From positions 1 to 57,978 of the forward strand of contig CANKTR010000006.1 of assembly GCA_947486475.1 (NCBI GenBank): 57,978 nt of DNA, in the 5' to 3' direction. The stretch is from Microbacteriaceae bacterium. Lineage in GTDB: Bacteria > Actinomycetota > Actinomycetes > Actinomycetales > Microbacteriaceae. This document shows, piece after piece, positions 12,419 to 19,946 of this stretch (position 1 is its first letter; each line of letters begins with the position of its first letter). Made by a program: the position numbers and the translations under genes. The notes beneath the pieces are model-generated. The model was not told where the DNA came from. It made no database searches and saw only the letters and a program-made list of their open reading frames with translations.

Positions 12419-13483
12419 GTGGCTTACCTGGACAGTTCTCTCGACGCGGTGCAGTTGACCCGCGCGCTCTGTGACATCGAGTCGGTATCAGGAGACGAGC
12501 AGTCCATCGCGGACGCAATCGAAGAATTTCTTCGGGACTGCCTCCATTTAGATGTGCTGCGTGACGGGAATGCTCTGGTGGCCCGCACGAACCTCGGTCG
12601 GTCGCAGCGGGTGATCATCGCGGGACACATCGATACTGTTCCCGTCCACGACAATCTGCCCACGCGCGTCGTCGACGACAACATCTGGGGTCGCGGAACA
12701 GTCGATATGAAGGCCGGAGTCGCGGTTCTCCTGCGCCTCGCCAAAGATCTCGTCGACCCCGTGCACGACGTCACCTGGATTTTTTACGATTTAGAAGAGG
12801 TCGACTCCGCGCTCAACGGTTTAGGGCGCCTTGCTCGAAATCACCCGAAACTGTTGGCGGGGGACTTCGCGATTTTGGGTGAACCCTCGAACGCCATCAT
12901 CGAAGGCGGTTGCAACGGCACGATGCGGGCGACGATTTCGACGGCGGGGGTGCGCGCTCACTCCGCCCGCGCCTGGATGGGGTCCAACGCCATTCACTCC
13001 GCGCACGTGATCCTCGACCGCCTCGCCGCCTTCCAACCAGAAACCGTCACGGTGGACGGTCTGGACTACCGTGAAGGGCTCAACGCGGTGGCGATTCGCG
13101 GTGGCGTCGCGGGGAACGTCATCCCGGACGAGTGCGTGGTCGACGTGAATTACCGTTTCGCCCCGTCTAAATCCGAAGCCGACGCCGCGGCGTTCATCAC
13201 CGCCCTGTTCCCCGAGTGTGACGTGGTCGTGACGGACTCAGCGGCGGGCGCGCGTCCCGGCGCTGAATCCCCTCTCGCTCTCAGTTTTTTCGCCGCGGTG
13301 GGCGGACGCATCGCTCCGAAACTCGGATGGACGGATGTCGCCCGATTTACCGCGCTGGGAATTCCCGCGGTGAATTTCGGACCGGGTGATCCGGCACTCG
13401 CACACGCGGACGACGAACGCGTGTCCGTTTCGGACATCGTGACGTGTGAAACGGGACTGCGCGCGTGGCTCGGCGGTCACTAA
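12419..13483 (+). CDS. dapE: Succinyl-diaminopimelate desuccinylase
   Basis: This 354-residue M20-family zinc hydrolase releases succinate from N-succinyl-LL-diaminopimelate. Metal and catalytic residues lie in [10 protein letters not shown] (His and the following Asp), [12 protein letters not shown] (bridging Asp) and [12 protein letters not shown] (general-base Glu and ligand Glu), and near the C-terminus as a histidine in [11 protein letters not shown] dimerisation (lid) domain occupies about residues 170-280. TTG 12404 is a longer alternative start, but GTG 12419 fits the -10 spacing. The end of the gene overlaps the start of the next membrane protein by 19 bases. Confidence 0.94.
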   Translation: MAYLDSSLDAVQLTRALCDIESVSGDEQSIADAIEEFLRDCLHLDVLRDGNALVARTNLGRSQRVIIAGHIDTVPVHDNLPTRVVDDNIWGRGTVDMKAGVAVLLRLAKDLVDPVHDVTWIFYDLEEVDSALNGLGRLARNHPKLLAGDFAILGEPSNAIIEGGCNGTMRATISTAGVRAHSARAWMGSNAIHSAHVILDRLAAFQPETVTVDGLDYREGLNAVAIRGGVAGNVIPDECVVDVNYRFAPSKSEADAAAFITALFPECDVVVTDSAAGARPGAESPLALSFFAAVGGRIAPKLGWTDVARFTALGIPAVNFGPGDPALAHADDERVSVSDIVTCETGLRAWLGGH

Positions 13484-14631
13484 ACCGCCGCGTTTCGCTG
13501 GGAAGCATTCCTCGGTGGGTCGCTCTCGCCGCGATTGTTGTCCTCTCTCGGATTGTGTCCACGGCGACACTGCTGTGGTTCGCTAACGCTCAACCCGAAA
13601 ATCCGTGGACCGCGGCACAGCCGGACCTGTTCGATTTTTCGCGGATCTGGGATTCCCACTGGTATCGAATCATCGCGGAGACGGGCTATCCGACCGAGTT
13701 GCCGCTCGATGGGGAGGGGCGGGTCGGCGAAAACGCCTGGGCGTTCATGCCGATCTACCCATTTCTCGTCCGTGGATTGATGGCGCTCACGGGAGCGCCA
13801 TTCGCCCTCGTCTCGGTCGCCGTCTCGGTCGTCGCATTCGCGGGCTTCCTCGTCGTCACCGACCGACTGCTGAGGAGATTCCTCGGAGACCCTGCTGCTC
13901 TGTCCGCCGTCGCGGTCATCGCTTTCGCCCCGATTGCCCCGGTCTTTCAGGTTGGCTATGCCGAGTCGCTCGGGATGTTGTTCCTCGTGTGTGCCCTCGT
14001 GGGGTTAGTCGAACGCCGCTGGTGGATGGTCGCACTGTTCGTCCCGCTCGCGTCACTCACCCGGCCTCTCGGGGTTCCGCTGGCCCTCACGCTCGTTGTG
14101 GTGACCCTGGCGAGTTGGCGAAAGGGTCAGGACCGGGTTCCGCTGATTCTGCTGACCGTGGTTGCGGGCGCATCCGCGGTTGCGTGGCCGGCCATCGCCG
14201 GCGTGGTGACGGGCCGCCCCAGCGCCTACCTTGACACCGAGCTTGCCTGGCGCCGCCCCTACATCGGGGACGGGTCGCACGTCTGGGGAACGGGGTGGTG
14301 GGAGTCCGCGAAGTGGTGGTTCCCCGAAACGGCACCGTGGGTGATCGCCGCCATCGCACTGACGGTCGTCGTCATCGCCGTGCTGCCCGCGACTCGCCGA
14401 ATCGGATTGGTACCGCTCGCGTGGTCTGCGTCGTATCTGCTGTATCTCGTGGTCGTGTTGTTCCCACAATCCAGCCTGTTTCGCCTGTTGGCCCCCCTGT
14501 TCCCTCTCGCCGGGGTGGTTGCGCGAAGCAGACGGGCGACGGCGGTGTCCCTCGCACTGGGAATCGTCGGACAATACTTCTGGGTGCAGTGGTTTTGGGC
14601 GGTCGATGACTCCGATTGGACTCCACCGTGA
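13465..14631 (+). CDS. PIG-V-like integral membrane glycosyltransferase
   Basis: This 388-residue protein has about nine to eleven transmembrane helices. The first extracytoplasmic loop carries IWDSHWYRIIAETGYP, which matches the W-D-x-x-W-Y-x-x-I-A-x-x-G-Y pattern of PIG-V-like (GT-C fold) mannosyltransferases, with acidic residues in the expected loop. AFAPIAPVFQVGYAESLGML is a further family landmark. Such enzymes use polyprenyl-phosphate sugars at the outer face of the membrane; acceptor and sugar cannot be read from the sequence. GTG 13465 lies inside dapE, so the two may be translationally coupled. Confidence 0.75.
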   Translation: MARRSLNRRVSLGSIPRWVALAAIVVLSRIVSTATLLWFANAQPENPWTAAQPDLFDFSRIWDSHWYRIIAETGYPTELPLDGEGRVGENAWAFMPIYPFLVRGLMALTGAPFALVSVAVSVVAFAGFLVVTDRLLRRFLGDPAALSAVAVIAFAPIAPVFQVGYAESLGMLFLVCALVGLVERRWWMVALFVPLASLTRPLGVPLALTLVVVTLASWRKGQDRVPLILLTVVAGASAVAWPAIAGVVTGRPSAYLDTELAWRRPYIGDGSHVWGTGWWESAKWWFPETAPWVIAAIALTVVVIAVLPATRRIGLVPLAWSASYLLYLVVVLFPQSSLFRLLAPLFPLAGVVARSRRATAVSLALGIVGQYFWVQWFWAVDDSDWTPP

Positions 14632-14652
14632 TGTGGGTGCTCAATTGGGGAC

Positions 14653-14658
14653 TAAAAT
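14653..14658 (+). promoter_or_regulatory. Candidate -10 box of the DUF3117 gene (TAAAAT)
   Basis: TAAAAT lies upstream of a leader of about 25 bases that includes AAGGAG at 14677-14682 before ATG 14690. The start codon can therefore be placed with confidence. Confidence 0.5.
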
Positions 14659-14689
14659 AGAAGTTACGTCTTATCGAAGGAGTACCGCC

Positions 14690-14860
14690 ATGGCCGCCAT
14701 GAAGCCACGCACGGGGGATGGCCCCATGGAAGCGATTCGCGAAAAGCGCGATCTCATCATCGTCAAGGTTCCGGCGGAGGGCGGCGGACGCTTGGTCTTC
14801 TCCTTGAAGGACGACGAAGCGGTCGCCTTGCGTGAGGCACTCAACGGAGTCACCAACTAA
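14690..14860 (+). CDS. DUF3117 small protein
   Basis: This 56-residue protein belongs to DUF3117, a family of very short, strongly conserved actinobacterial proteins of unknown function. The diagnostic sequence MKPRTGDGPMEAIREKR is followed by a beta-rich part (LIIVKVPAEGGGRLVFSL) and a short helix (DDEAVALREALNG). The longer open frame upstream is not coding; the real start has AAGGAG eight bases upstream and gives the standard family length. It converges with the methyltransferase gene, leaving 11 bases between the stops. Its promoter is separate. Confidence 0.92.
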   Translation: MAAMKPRTGDGPMEAIREKRDLIIVKVPAEGGGRLVFSLKDDEAVALREALNGVTN

Positions 14861-14871
14861 GTTCGCTCGGT

Positions 14872-15498
14872 CTAGAGCTTGACGAGGGTCAAAACTCCGT
14901 CACCGACAGGAATCATGCTCGCGCGGATTTTCTCGTCCACGGCATAATCGCCCAACACCGTTCGCATTTCGACGGTCGCTGCGTCGCGCTTGGTTGGTTG
15001 TGCGACGTCGCCTCCGACGAGCGCGTGTGTGACCGCGACAATGCCTCCCGCGCGCGCGAGGTGGAGGGCGTGTCGCGTCAATTCCAGGGTGCCTTTACCC
15101 GTGGAATTGACGACGATGAGGTCGTACGATGCTTCGTTCATTCGGGGCAAAATCTCGAGCGGCTCACCGCTGATGAGGCGGATGCGGTTGCCCGAAATGC
15201 CGGCGCTGGAGATCAGGTCTTTGGCGCTTTGTTGGTGATCGACGTCTTTTTCGATGGACGTGAGGTGTGATTCCGCGTTGCCGGCGAGTAGCCACTGACT
15301 GGCGACGCCCAAACCTGTGCCGATCTCGACGATTGATTGTGCGTTGGAATAGGCCACGAGAGATGCCAGAAACGAGCCCACGGCGGGGGTGATGGGTTCG
15401 ACGCCGTGTTCCAACGATGCGTTTCGAGCCGCGCGAATCGGGGCTGGCTCGGTCACATAGTTTTCGGTCCACGAGAGCGCGAGACCTGCGTCCAACAT
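14872..15498 (-). CDS. O-methyltransferase, caffeoyl-CoA/COMT family
   Basis: This 208-residue SAM-dependent methyltransferase of the class I O-methyltransferase (family 3) type has the SAM-binding loop VEIGTGLGVASQWLL, the acidic SAM-ribose strand LTSIEKDVDH, and YDLIVVNSTGK at the position of the metal-binding aspartates. That last motif normally reads D-x-x-x-x-D, and here the second acidic residue is replaced by N, so metal dependence is uncertain. The mycobacterial relative is Rv1220c, which lies beside sigE; here it is directly divergent from tatB. The substrate is unknown. The start has GGAAAGGGG upstream and a TATACA -10 candidate on the minus strand. Confidence 0.85.
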   Translation of the reverse strand: MLDAGLALSWTENYVTEPAPIRAARNASLEHGVEPITPAVGSFLASLVAYSNAQSIVEIGTGLGVASQWLLAGNAESHLTSIEKDVDHQQSAKDLISSAGISGNRIRLISGEPLEILPRMNEASYDLIVVNSTGKGTLELTRHALHLARAGGIVAVTHALVGGDVAQPTKRDAATVEMRTVLGDYAVDEKIRASMIPVGDGVLTLVKL

Positions 15499-15545
15499 CG
15501 TGGCCCCTTTCCCTCGGGTGTATAAACTCTATGGGTTTTCCGCGA

Positions 15546-15551
15546 TATTCT
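15546..15551 (+). promoter_or_regulatory. -10 box of tatB (TATTCT), leaderless arrangement
   Basis: TATTCT is followed by six bases and then ATG 15558, with no ribosome binding site. This matches the leaderless pattern seen at many starts in this window. Confidence 0.6.
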
Positions 15552-15557
15552 GGGCAT

Positions 15558-15899
15558 ATGTCGTTCGGGCTCACCATCGAGAAACTCTTCCTCATCGGGT
15601 TGATTGCGATACTCGTCGTCGGCCCCGATCGCCTCCCCGGATACGCAGCGCAATTCGCACGGCTGATCACGCGACTCCGGGACATGGCTCGCGGCGCGGA
15701 AACACGCCTCAAAGAAGAGTTTGGTGATGACATCGGACTCGACGAGCTGAAAAAATTGGACCCGAGGCAGTACGACCCGAGGCGCATCATTCGTGATGCA
15801 TTGACGGATACACCGGCCACCTCAACGCCGATGCGGCCCGCGTCCGTCCGACCGAAGACGACGAAATCCGCGACACCCTTCGACGGTGAATCGACCTAA
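15558..15899 (+). CDS. tatB: Sec-independent protein translocase subunit TatB
   Basis: This 113-residue protein has the TatA/TatB fold: one N-terminal transmembrane helix (KLFLIGLIAILVVGPDRLPG) with the conserved Gly-Pro hinge, an amphipathic helix (FARLITRLRDMARGAETRL), and a charged flexible tail with DDIGLDELKKLDPRQYDP. The ELKKLDPRQYDPRRI block is typical of actinobacterial TatB and separates it from TatA. It acts with TatC as the receptor for twin-arginine signal peptides. Its stop overlaps the stop of the convergent stress-protein gene by sharing bases 15897-15898. Confidence 0.93.
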   Translation: MSFGLTIEKLFLIGLIAILVVGPDRLPGYAAQFARLITRLRDMARGAETRLKEEFGDDIGLDELKKLDPRQYDPRRIIRDALTDTPATSTPMRPASVRPKTTKSATPFDGEST

Positions 15900-16393
15900 G
15901 ACGTCGGCTGGGGCGATTCGGCGAGGGCCTGTTTAGCCGCCGCGACCGTTCCGGCGGGCACGAGGACCTCGTATCGGGAGGCGAGCACCTGCTGGACGCT
16001 GGAAAAATCGTGTCGACGGCGTCGGATGGAATACGTGGCGAGGGAAATCAACATTCCCATTCCCGCACCGATCGCGACGACAGCGGGTAAGACAAGTGTG
16101 GTCGACGACGTTTCGCTGAACAGGCTCAGCATCAGGCTGAAAAACAGGCCGAACCACGCTCCGTTCAACACACCGCGCAGTGCCACTCGGGCATAGGTGA
16201 GGCGGCCGGTCACGCGCTCCACCGTCACGAGTTCACGCCCGACAATCGCGATATCCGTGACCGCGTAGTCGGCGCGAGCAAGCCGGTTGACAACGCTTTG
16301 GGCGTCGGCGTAGGTGTCGGCGGACACGAGTACATCGCCTCGCGGAATGTCGGGCTGGGCTTTCCGGCGAGAAAAGAGGTTAGGAGTCGTCAC
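15896..16393 (-). CDS. General stress protein 17M-like membrane protein
   Basis: This 165-residue protein begins with a domain resembling the B. subtilis general stress protein 17M fold (ADTYADAQSVVNRLARADYAVTDIAIVGRE). Two transmembrane helices follow, LNGAWFGLFFSLMLSLF and VLPAVVAIGAGMGMLISLA, then a basic RRRRHDF segment and a C-terminal domain that may repeat the N-terminal fold (RYEVLVPAGTVAAAKQAL). The family is common in actinobacteria and has no assigned reaction. GTG 16393 is the start used here. It is divergent from the MgtE-like gene, with 36 bases between starts. Confidence 0.75.
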   Translation of the reverse strand: MTTPNLFSRRKAQPDIPRGDVLVSADTYADAQSVVNRLARADYAVTDIAIVGRELVTVERVTGRLTYARVALRGVLNGAWFGLFFSLMLSLFSETSSTTLVLPAVVAIGAGMGMLISLATYSIRRRRHDFSSVQQVLASRYEVLVPAGTVAAAKQALAESPQPTS

Positions 16394-16417
16394 GTGCCTA
16401 TTCTCTCACCCCGCGGG

Positions 16418-16423
16418 TACGCT
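16418..16423 (+). promoter_or_regulatory. -10 box of the MgtE-like gene (TACGCT), leaderless arrangement
   Basis: TACGCT, six bases, then GTG 16430. The sequence from the -10 box to the start is nearly the same design as at dapE. Confidence 0.6.
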
Positions 16424-16429
16424 GGGAAC

Positions 16430-17686
16430 GTGAGTTCGACGCGCGTCTATGTTGCCCGACTCGCCGGATGTGCGGTCTTCGACCCGCTCGGCGATCGGGT
16501 CGGTCGCGTGCGCGATGTCGTGGTGTCCTATCGCGTGTCGGGTGCGCCGGTGGTGGTGGGGTTGACCGTGGAAATTCCCGGTCGGCGCCGCGTATTTCTC
16601 TCCATCAACCGTGTCGTGAGCATTCGCCCCGGACAAATCTTGACAACGGGAATCATCAACATTCGGCGCTTCGAGCAGCGCGCGGGTGAAGTTCGGGTTT
16701 ATGCCGAACTCATCGGGCGTTCCATGGACTTTCATGATGGTTCCGGTACGGCCATCATCGACGATGTGGCCATCGAAAGCGACGCGAACGGACAGTGGGA
16801 CATTTCGCAGTTGTACTTGCGTCGCGCGAAATCCTCCGCACTGTTCGGCAAAGCACAAACCGTGTTCGCGGGATGGGGCGACGTGACTCCCTCCGGCGCG
16901 ACGGGGGAGTCACAGAGTGCCGAGCATCTCATCGCCGCCTACTCCGAACTCCACCCGGTGGATCTTGCCGCGTCGATCCTGGACCTACCCGACGAACGTC
17001 GCATTGAGGTGGCCGGAGGACTGTCCGACGAGCGCCTCGCTGATGCCCTCGAGGAGATGCCGGAAACGGAACAGATTGAACTTCTGTCGGGGATGAACGA
17101 CGAACGTGTCGCGGATGTTTTGGACAACATGGAGCCGGATGACGCCGCCGACCTGTTGGCGCAGTTGCCGTCGGACCGTTCGGAACATATTCTTGACCTG
17201 ATGGACCCCGACGAAGCGGAGGACGTTCGCTTCCTGCTCTCGTATGCTCCGGACACTGCCGGCGGGCTCATGTCGACGGAACCCATCATCGTGTCCGCGG
17301 AAACGACGGTTGCCGAAGGACTCGCCATCATTCGGCGAAGTGAGATCACCCCGGCGATGGCCGCCTCGGTGTGCGTCACGCTTCCCCCGTTCGAATCGCC
17401 GACCGGCCGGTTTCTCGGCATTGTTCACTTTCAGAGGATGCTGCGGCACCCTCCCCAGACACAACTCGGGACTATTCTGGACACAGGCGCCGATCCGTTG
17501 CTCGACAGTGCTCCGCTCGGTGAGGTGGCGCGAACATTCGCGAGTTACAACCTCGTGTCGCTCCCGGTGGTGGACGAACAACAGCGTCTGCTCGGGGTCG
17601 TCACGGTGGACGATGTTCTCGACCATATGTTGCCGGACGACTGGCGAAACCCCTATTACGAAAACGAGCGGACGAACGGAGCGTGA
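16430..17686 (+). CDS. Soluble MgtE-N/CBS domain protein with PRC-barrel N-terminus
   Basis: This 418-residue protein contains the cytosolic Mg-sensing parts of MgtE but no transmembrane channel domain. Residues about 1-150 resemble two PRC-barrel-like beta domains (VYVARLAGCAVFDPLGDRVG). Residues about 165-290 are the superhelical MgtE N domain (HPVDLAASILDLPDE, LLSGMNDERVADVLDNMEPD, LLAQLPSDRSEHILDLMDPD). Residues about 290-410 are a CBS pair (AGGLMSTEPIIVSAET and VVTVDDVLDHMLP). The acidic repeats suggest Mg binding. It precedes a DUF1003 membrane protein and mrp, the same order as in mycobacteria, so it may act on a membrane partner rather than transport by itself. Confidence 0.85.
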   Translation: MSSTRVYVARLAGCAVFDPLGDRVGRVRDVVVSYRVSGAPVVVGLTVEIPGRRRVFLSINRVVSIRPGQILTTGIINIRRFEQRAGEVRVYAELIGRSMDFHDGSGTAIIDDVAIESDANGQWDISQLYLRRAKSSALFGKAQTVFAGWGDVTPSGATGESQSAEHLIAAYSELHPVDLAASILDLPDERRIEVAGGLSDERLADALEEMPETEQIELLSGMNDERVADVLDNMEPDDAADLLAQLPSDRSEHILDLMDPDEAEDVRFLLSYAPDTAGGLMSTEPIIVSAETTVAEGLAIIRRSEITPAMAASVCVTLPPFESPTGRFLGIVHFQRMLRHPPQTQLGTILDTGADPLLDSAPLGEVARTFASYNLVSLPVVDEQQRLLGVVTVDDVLDHMLPDDWRNPYYENERTNGA

Positions 17687-17689
17687 GTC

Positions 17690-18232
17690 ATGGACAAGCC
17701 AACACCCCCAGTGACGACTCCGCGCAGGCAGCGCCGATCCGTCACCGTAGACAAGCAACTCAACACCCCCAAGGGTTTGCGGGCTGGGCTGTCACGTCGG
17801 TCGAGCGACCGATTCGGTAAATTCACCGAATCCGTTGCCCGGGCGATGGGCACTCCGTGGTTCCTGATCGGATTGTCGATTTTTGTCGTGCTGTGGATGA
17901 CCTACAACGCTTTCGCGCCGGAGGGGATTCGTTTTGACTCGGCGGATATCGGGTTCACCGCTCTGACCCTCATTCTCTCGCTGCAGGCGTCCTACGCGGC
18001 GCCTCTGATTCTGCTCGCGCAGAATCGCCAGGACGACCGCGACCGAGTGGGTATGGAACAGGACCGGCAACGGGCCGAGCGCAATCTCGCGGACACCGAA
18101 TACCTGGCGCGCGAGGTCGTGGCACTGCGCCTGGCAATCAAGGATGTGGCGACCAAAGATTTTATTCGTTCGGAACTTCGGGCTCTCCTCGACGAACTCG
18201 ATAACAGCCCGGCCCGCAATGACAAGCCCTGA
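17690..18232 (+). CDS. DUF1003 membrane protein
   Basis: This 180-residue protein is a DUF1003 family member. A basic N-terminal tail leads to two transmembrane helices, PWFLIGLSIFVVLWMTYNAF and FTALTLILSLQASYAAPLILL, joined by a short loop, followed by the family motif LLAQNRQDDRDR and a coiled, charged C-terminal helix (RAERNLADTEYLAREVVALR). Function is not established. It starts three bases after the MgtE-like gene and overlaps the start of mrp by 14 bases, so the three genes form one operon. Confidence 0.85.
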   Translation: MDKPTPPVTTPRRQRRSVTVDKQLNTPKGLRAGLSRRSSDRFGKFTESVARAMGTPWFLIGLSIFVVLWMTYNAFAPEGIRFDSADIGFTALTLILSLQASYAAPLILLAQNRQDDRDRVGMEQDRQRAERNLADTEYLAREVVALRLAIKDVATKDFIRSELRALLDELDNSPARNDKP

Positions 18233-19313
18233 CCTCGTTCGCGAGGCCGTGGGCGCGGTGGTCGATCCGGAACTGCGGCGAACTCTCGCTGACCTCGGGA
18301 TGGTCGACACGGTCGAACTGAACGGGTCAACCGCTCAGCTGCGGGTGCTCTTGACAATCGAGGGTTGCCCGAAGAAATCGGATATCGATTCCGCGGTGCG
18401 GGACGCAGCGCTTTCCGTTCCCGGTGTTGACGCTGTTGACGTCACCCTCGGAGTGATGAGTGACGACGCGAGGCGCGCGCTGTCCGCACGGTTACACGGC
18501 GGTCGAACGGTCGAGGACCGGTTCGGACCGAATTCCCTCACGCGTGTTATCGCGGTGTCGAGTGGCAAGGGCGGTGTCGGAAAATCGACGGTCGCGGCGA
18601 ACCTCGCCGTGGCGCTCGCCGCCCGGGGGCTCTCGGTGGGCTTGCTCGATGCCGATGTGCACGGGTTTTCGATACCGGGACTTCTCGGAATCGCCGACGA
18701 AAAACCGACCAAGGTCGACGACATGATTTTGCCGCCGAGAGCGTTCGACGTTGGCGTGATTTCGATCGGAATGTTCGTCGATCCTCACACCCCCGTGTCG
18801 TGGCGCGGCCCGATGATGCATCGCACGGTGAACCAGTTTTTGTCCGATGTGCATTTCGGGGACATCGACGTGCTCGTCTGCGATCTGCCGCCCGGAACGG
18901 GCGACGTCGCGATTTCGCTCGGACAACTTGTTCCCACCGCGGATGTGTTGGTTGTGACCACCCCACAGGGCAGCGCGAGCGACATCGCCGAGCGATCCGG
19001 TCTGGTCGCGCGCCAGCTGGGGCAGCGTGTCATCGGAGTCGTCGAAAACATGAGCGACTGGACGGACGAGGCGGGAGTTGCTCACACCATGTTCGGGCAG
19101 GGCGGCGGTGCCGATGTGGCGTCGCGACTCGGAGTTCCATTGTTCGGAAGCATTCCCCTCACCCCGTCGGTCATCGCATCGGGGGACAGCGGTGTCCCGT
19201 TTACGCGCGGAGACGCCACGGACCTCGCGGTTCGAGCGTTTGCGGACATCGTCGATCGGGTGGTCGAGTCGGCGACTCCGCGGGGCCGGACGTCAATCCC
19301 CTTGTCCGTCTAA
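18219..19313 (+). CDS. mrp: Mrp/ApbC-type P-loop ATPase
   Basis: This 364-residue Mrp/NBP35 ATPase is a presumed Fe-S cluster carrier. Residues about 1-90 are a MIP18/DUF59 domain (REAVGAVVDPELRRTLADLG), and the ATPase follows with the deviant Walker A SSGKGGVGKST at about 114-124, DADVHGFS, and DLPPGTGDVAISL. The C-terminal segment reads VENMSDWTDEAGVAHTMFG: the CxxC that holds the cluster in the best-studied Mrp/NBP35 proteins is missing. ATG 18219 lies within the end of the DUF1003 gene; the open frame upstream is not coding. Confidence 0.9.
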   Translation: MTSPDLVREAVGAVVDPELRRTLADLGMVDTVELNGSTAQLRVLLTIEGCPKKSDIDSAVRDAALSVPGVDAVDVTLGVMSDDARRALSARLHGGRTVEDRFGPNSLTRVIAVSSGKGGVGKSTVAANLAVALAARGLSVGLLDADVHGFSIPGLLGIADEKPTKVDDMILPPRAFDVGVISIGMFVDPHTPVSWRGPMMHRTVNQFLSDVHFGDIDVLVCDLPPGTGDVAISLGQLVPTADVLVVTTPQGSASDIAERSGLVARQLGQRVIGVVENMSDWTDEAGVAHTMFGQGGGADVASRLGVPLFGSIPLTPSVIASGDSGVPFTRGDATDLAVRAFADIVDRVVESATPRGRTSIPLSV

Positions 19314-19325
19314 ACCCGTCGGGAC

Positions 19326-19331
19326 TAACAT
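19326..19331 (+). promoter_or_regulatory. -10 box of the lipoprotein gene (TAACAT), leaderless arrangement
   Basis: TAACAT is followed by six bases and ATG 19338, with no ribosome binding site in between. Confidence 0.55.
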
Positions 19332-19337
19332 GGCGAC

Positions 19338-19946
19338 ATGATCCGATTCGCTCGTTTCCTTCTGGCCGCCTCCCTCGCGGTTGCACTCGCGGGGTGCGCG
19401 CCGACACCGGCACCCGACCTGCCCGCGCCGGAGGTGCCCGCACCAGTCGAACCCGCCGAGTCCCCGACCGTCGAGCCGGAGCCCCTCGCATCGGTCATTC
19501 CGTCGTCCTGTGATTTGCCCGAGATGGTCGAACTCATCGACGGGCTCGGTTTCACCGGCGCAGAAGACGTCACACCGCCGTGGGACCCCGCCGACGGCAC
19601 CGATTTGAAACTAGCGCTCGACAACGGCGGAATCGCGTGTGCGTGGGGTCCACCGGAAGCCGACGCCGGCGTGATTGTCTATTGGGTTCCGGTCACGGAT
19701 GAATTGTGGGCGGAGGCGAGCGAGATATGGGAATCGAGTGACATGGAGCCGGTGGACGTTCCCGATGTGGCGGAAGACGCGGCCTACTTCACCTACCTGC
19801 CCGCGAGTGAGGACAACCTTTATCCGCGCTGGGAACTGAACCTGCGTTTCACCGACCTCTGGATTCAGGTCGCGACGAGTTCGTGGGAAAACCCCTCGGA
19901 CGGGAACGTGGTCGTTGACGCGGCACTCGAAATCGCCGCGCCCTAA
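19338..19946 (+). CDS. Predicted lipoprotein of unknown function
   Basis: This 202-residue protein has a type II signal peptide: RFARFLLAASLAVALAG followed by Cys 21 in the lipobox LAGC. After the lipid site comes a 30-residue Pro/Glu-rich linker (PAPEVPAPVEPAESPTVEP) and then a globular acidic domain with a single pair of cysteines (SSCDLPEMVE and IACAWGPPE), which could form a disulfide. I do not recognise the family. Its stop overlaps the stop of the convergent aminopeptidase P gene. Confidence 0.7.
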   Translation: MIRFARFLLAASLAVALAGCAPTPAPDLPAPEVPAPVEPAESPTVEPEPLASVIPSSCDLPEMVELIDGLGFTGAEDVTPPWDPADGTDLKLALDNGGIACAWGPPEADAGVIVYWVPVTDELWAEASEIWESSDMEPVDVPDVAEDAAYFTYLPASEDNLYPRWELNLRFTDLWIQVATSSWENPSDGNVVVDAALEIAAP

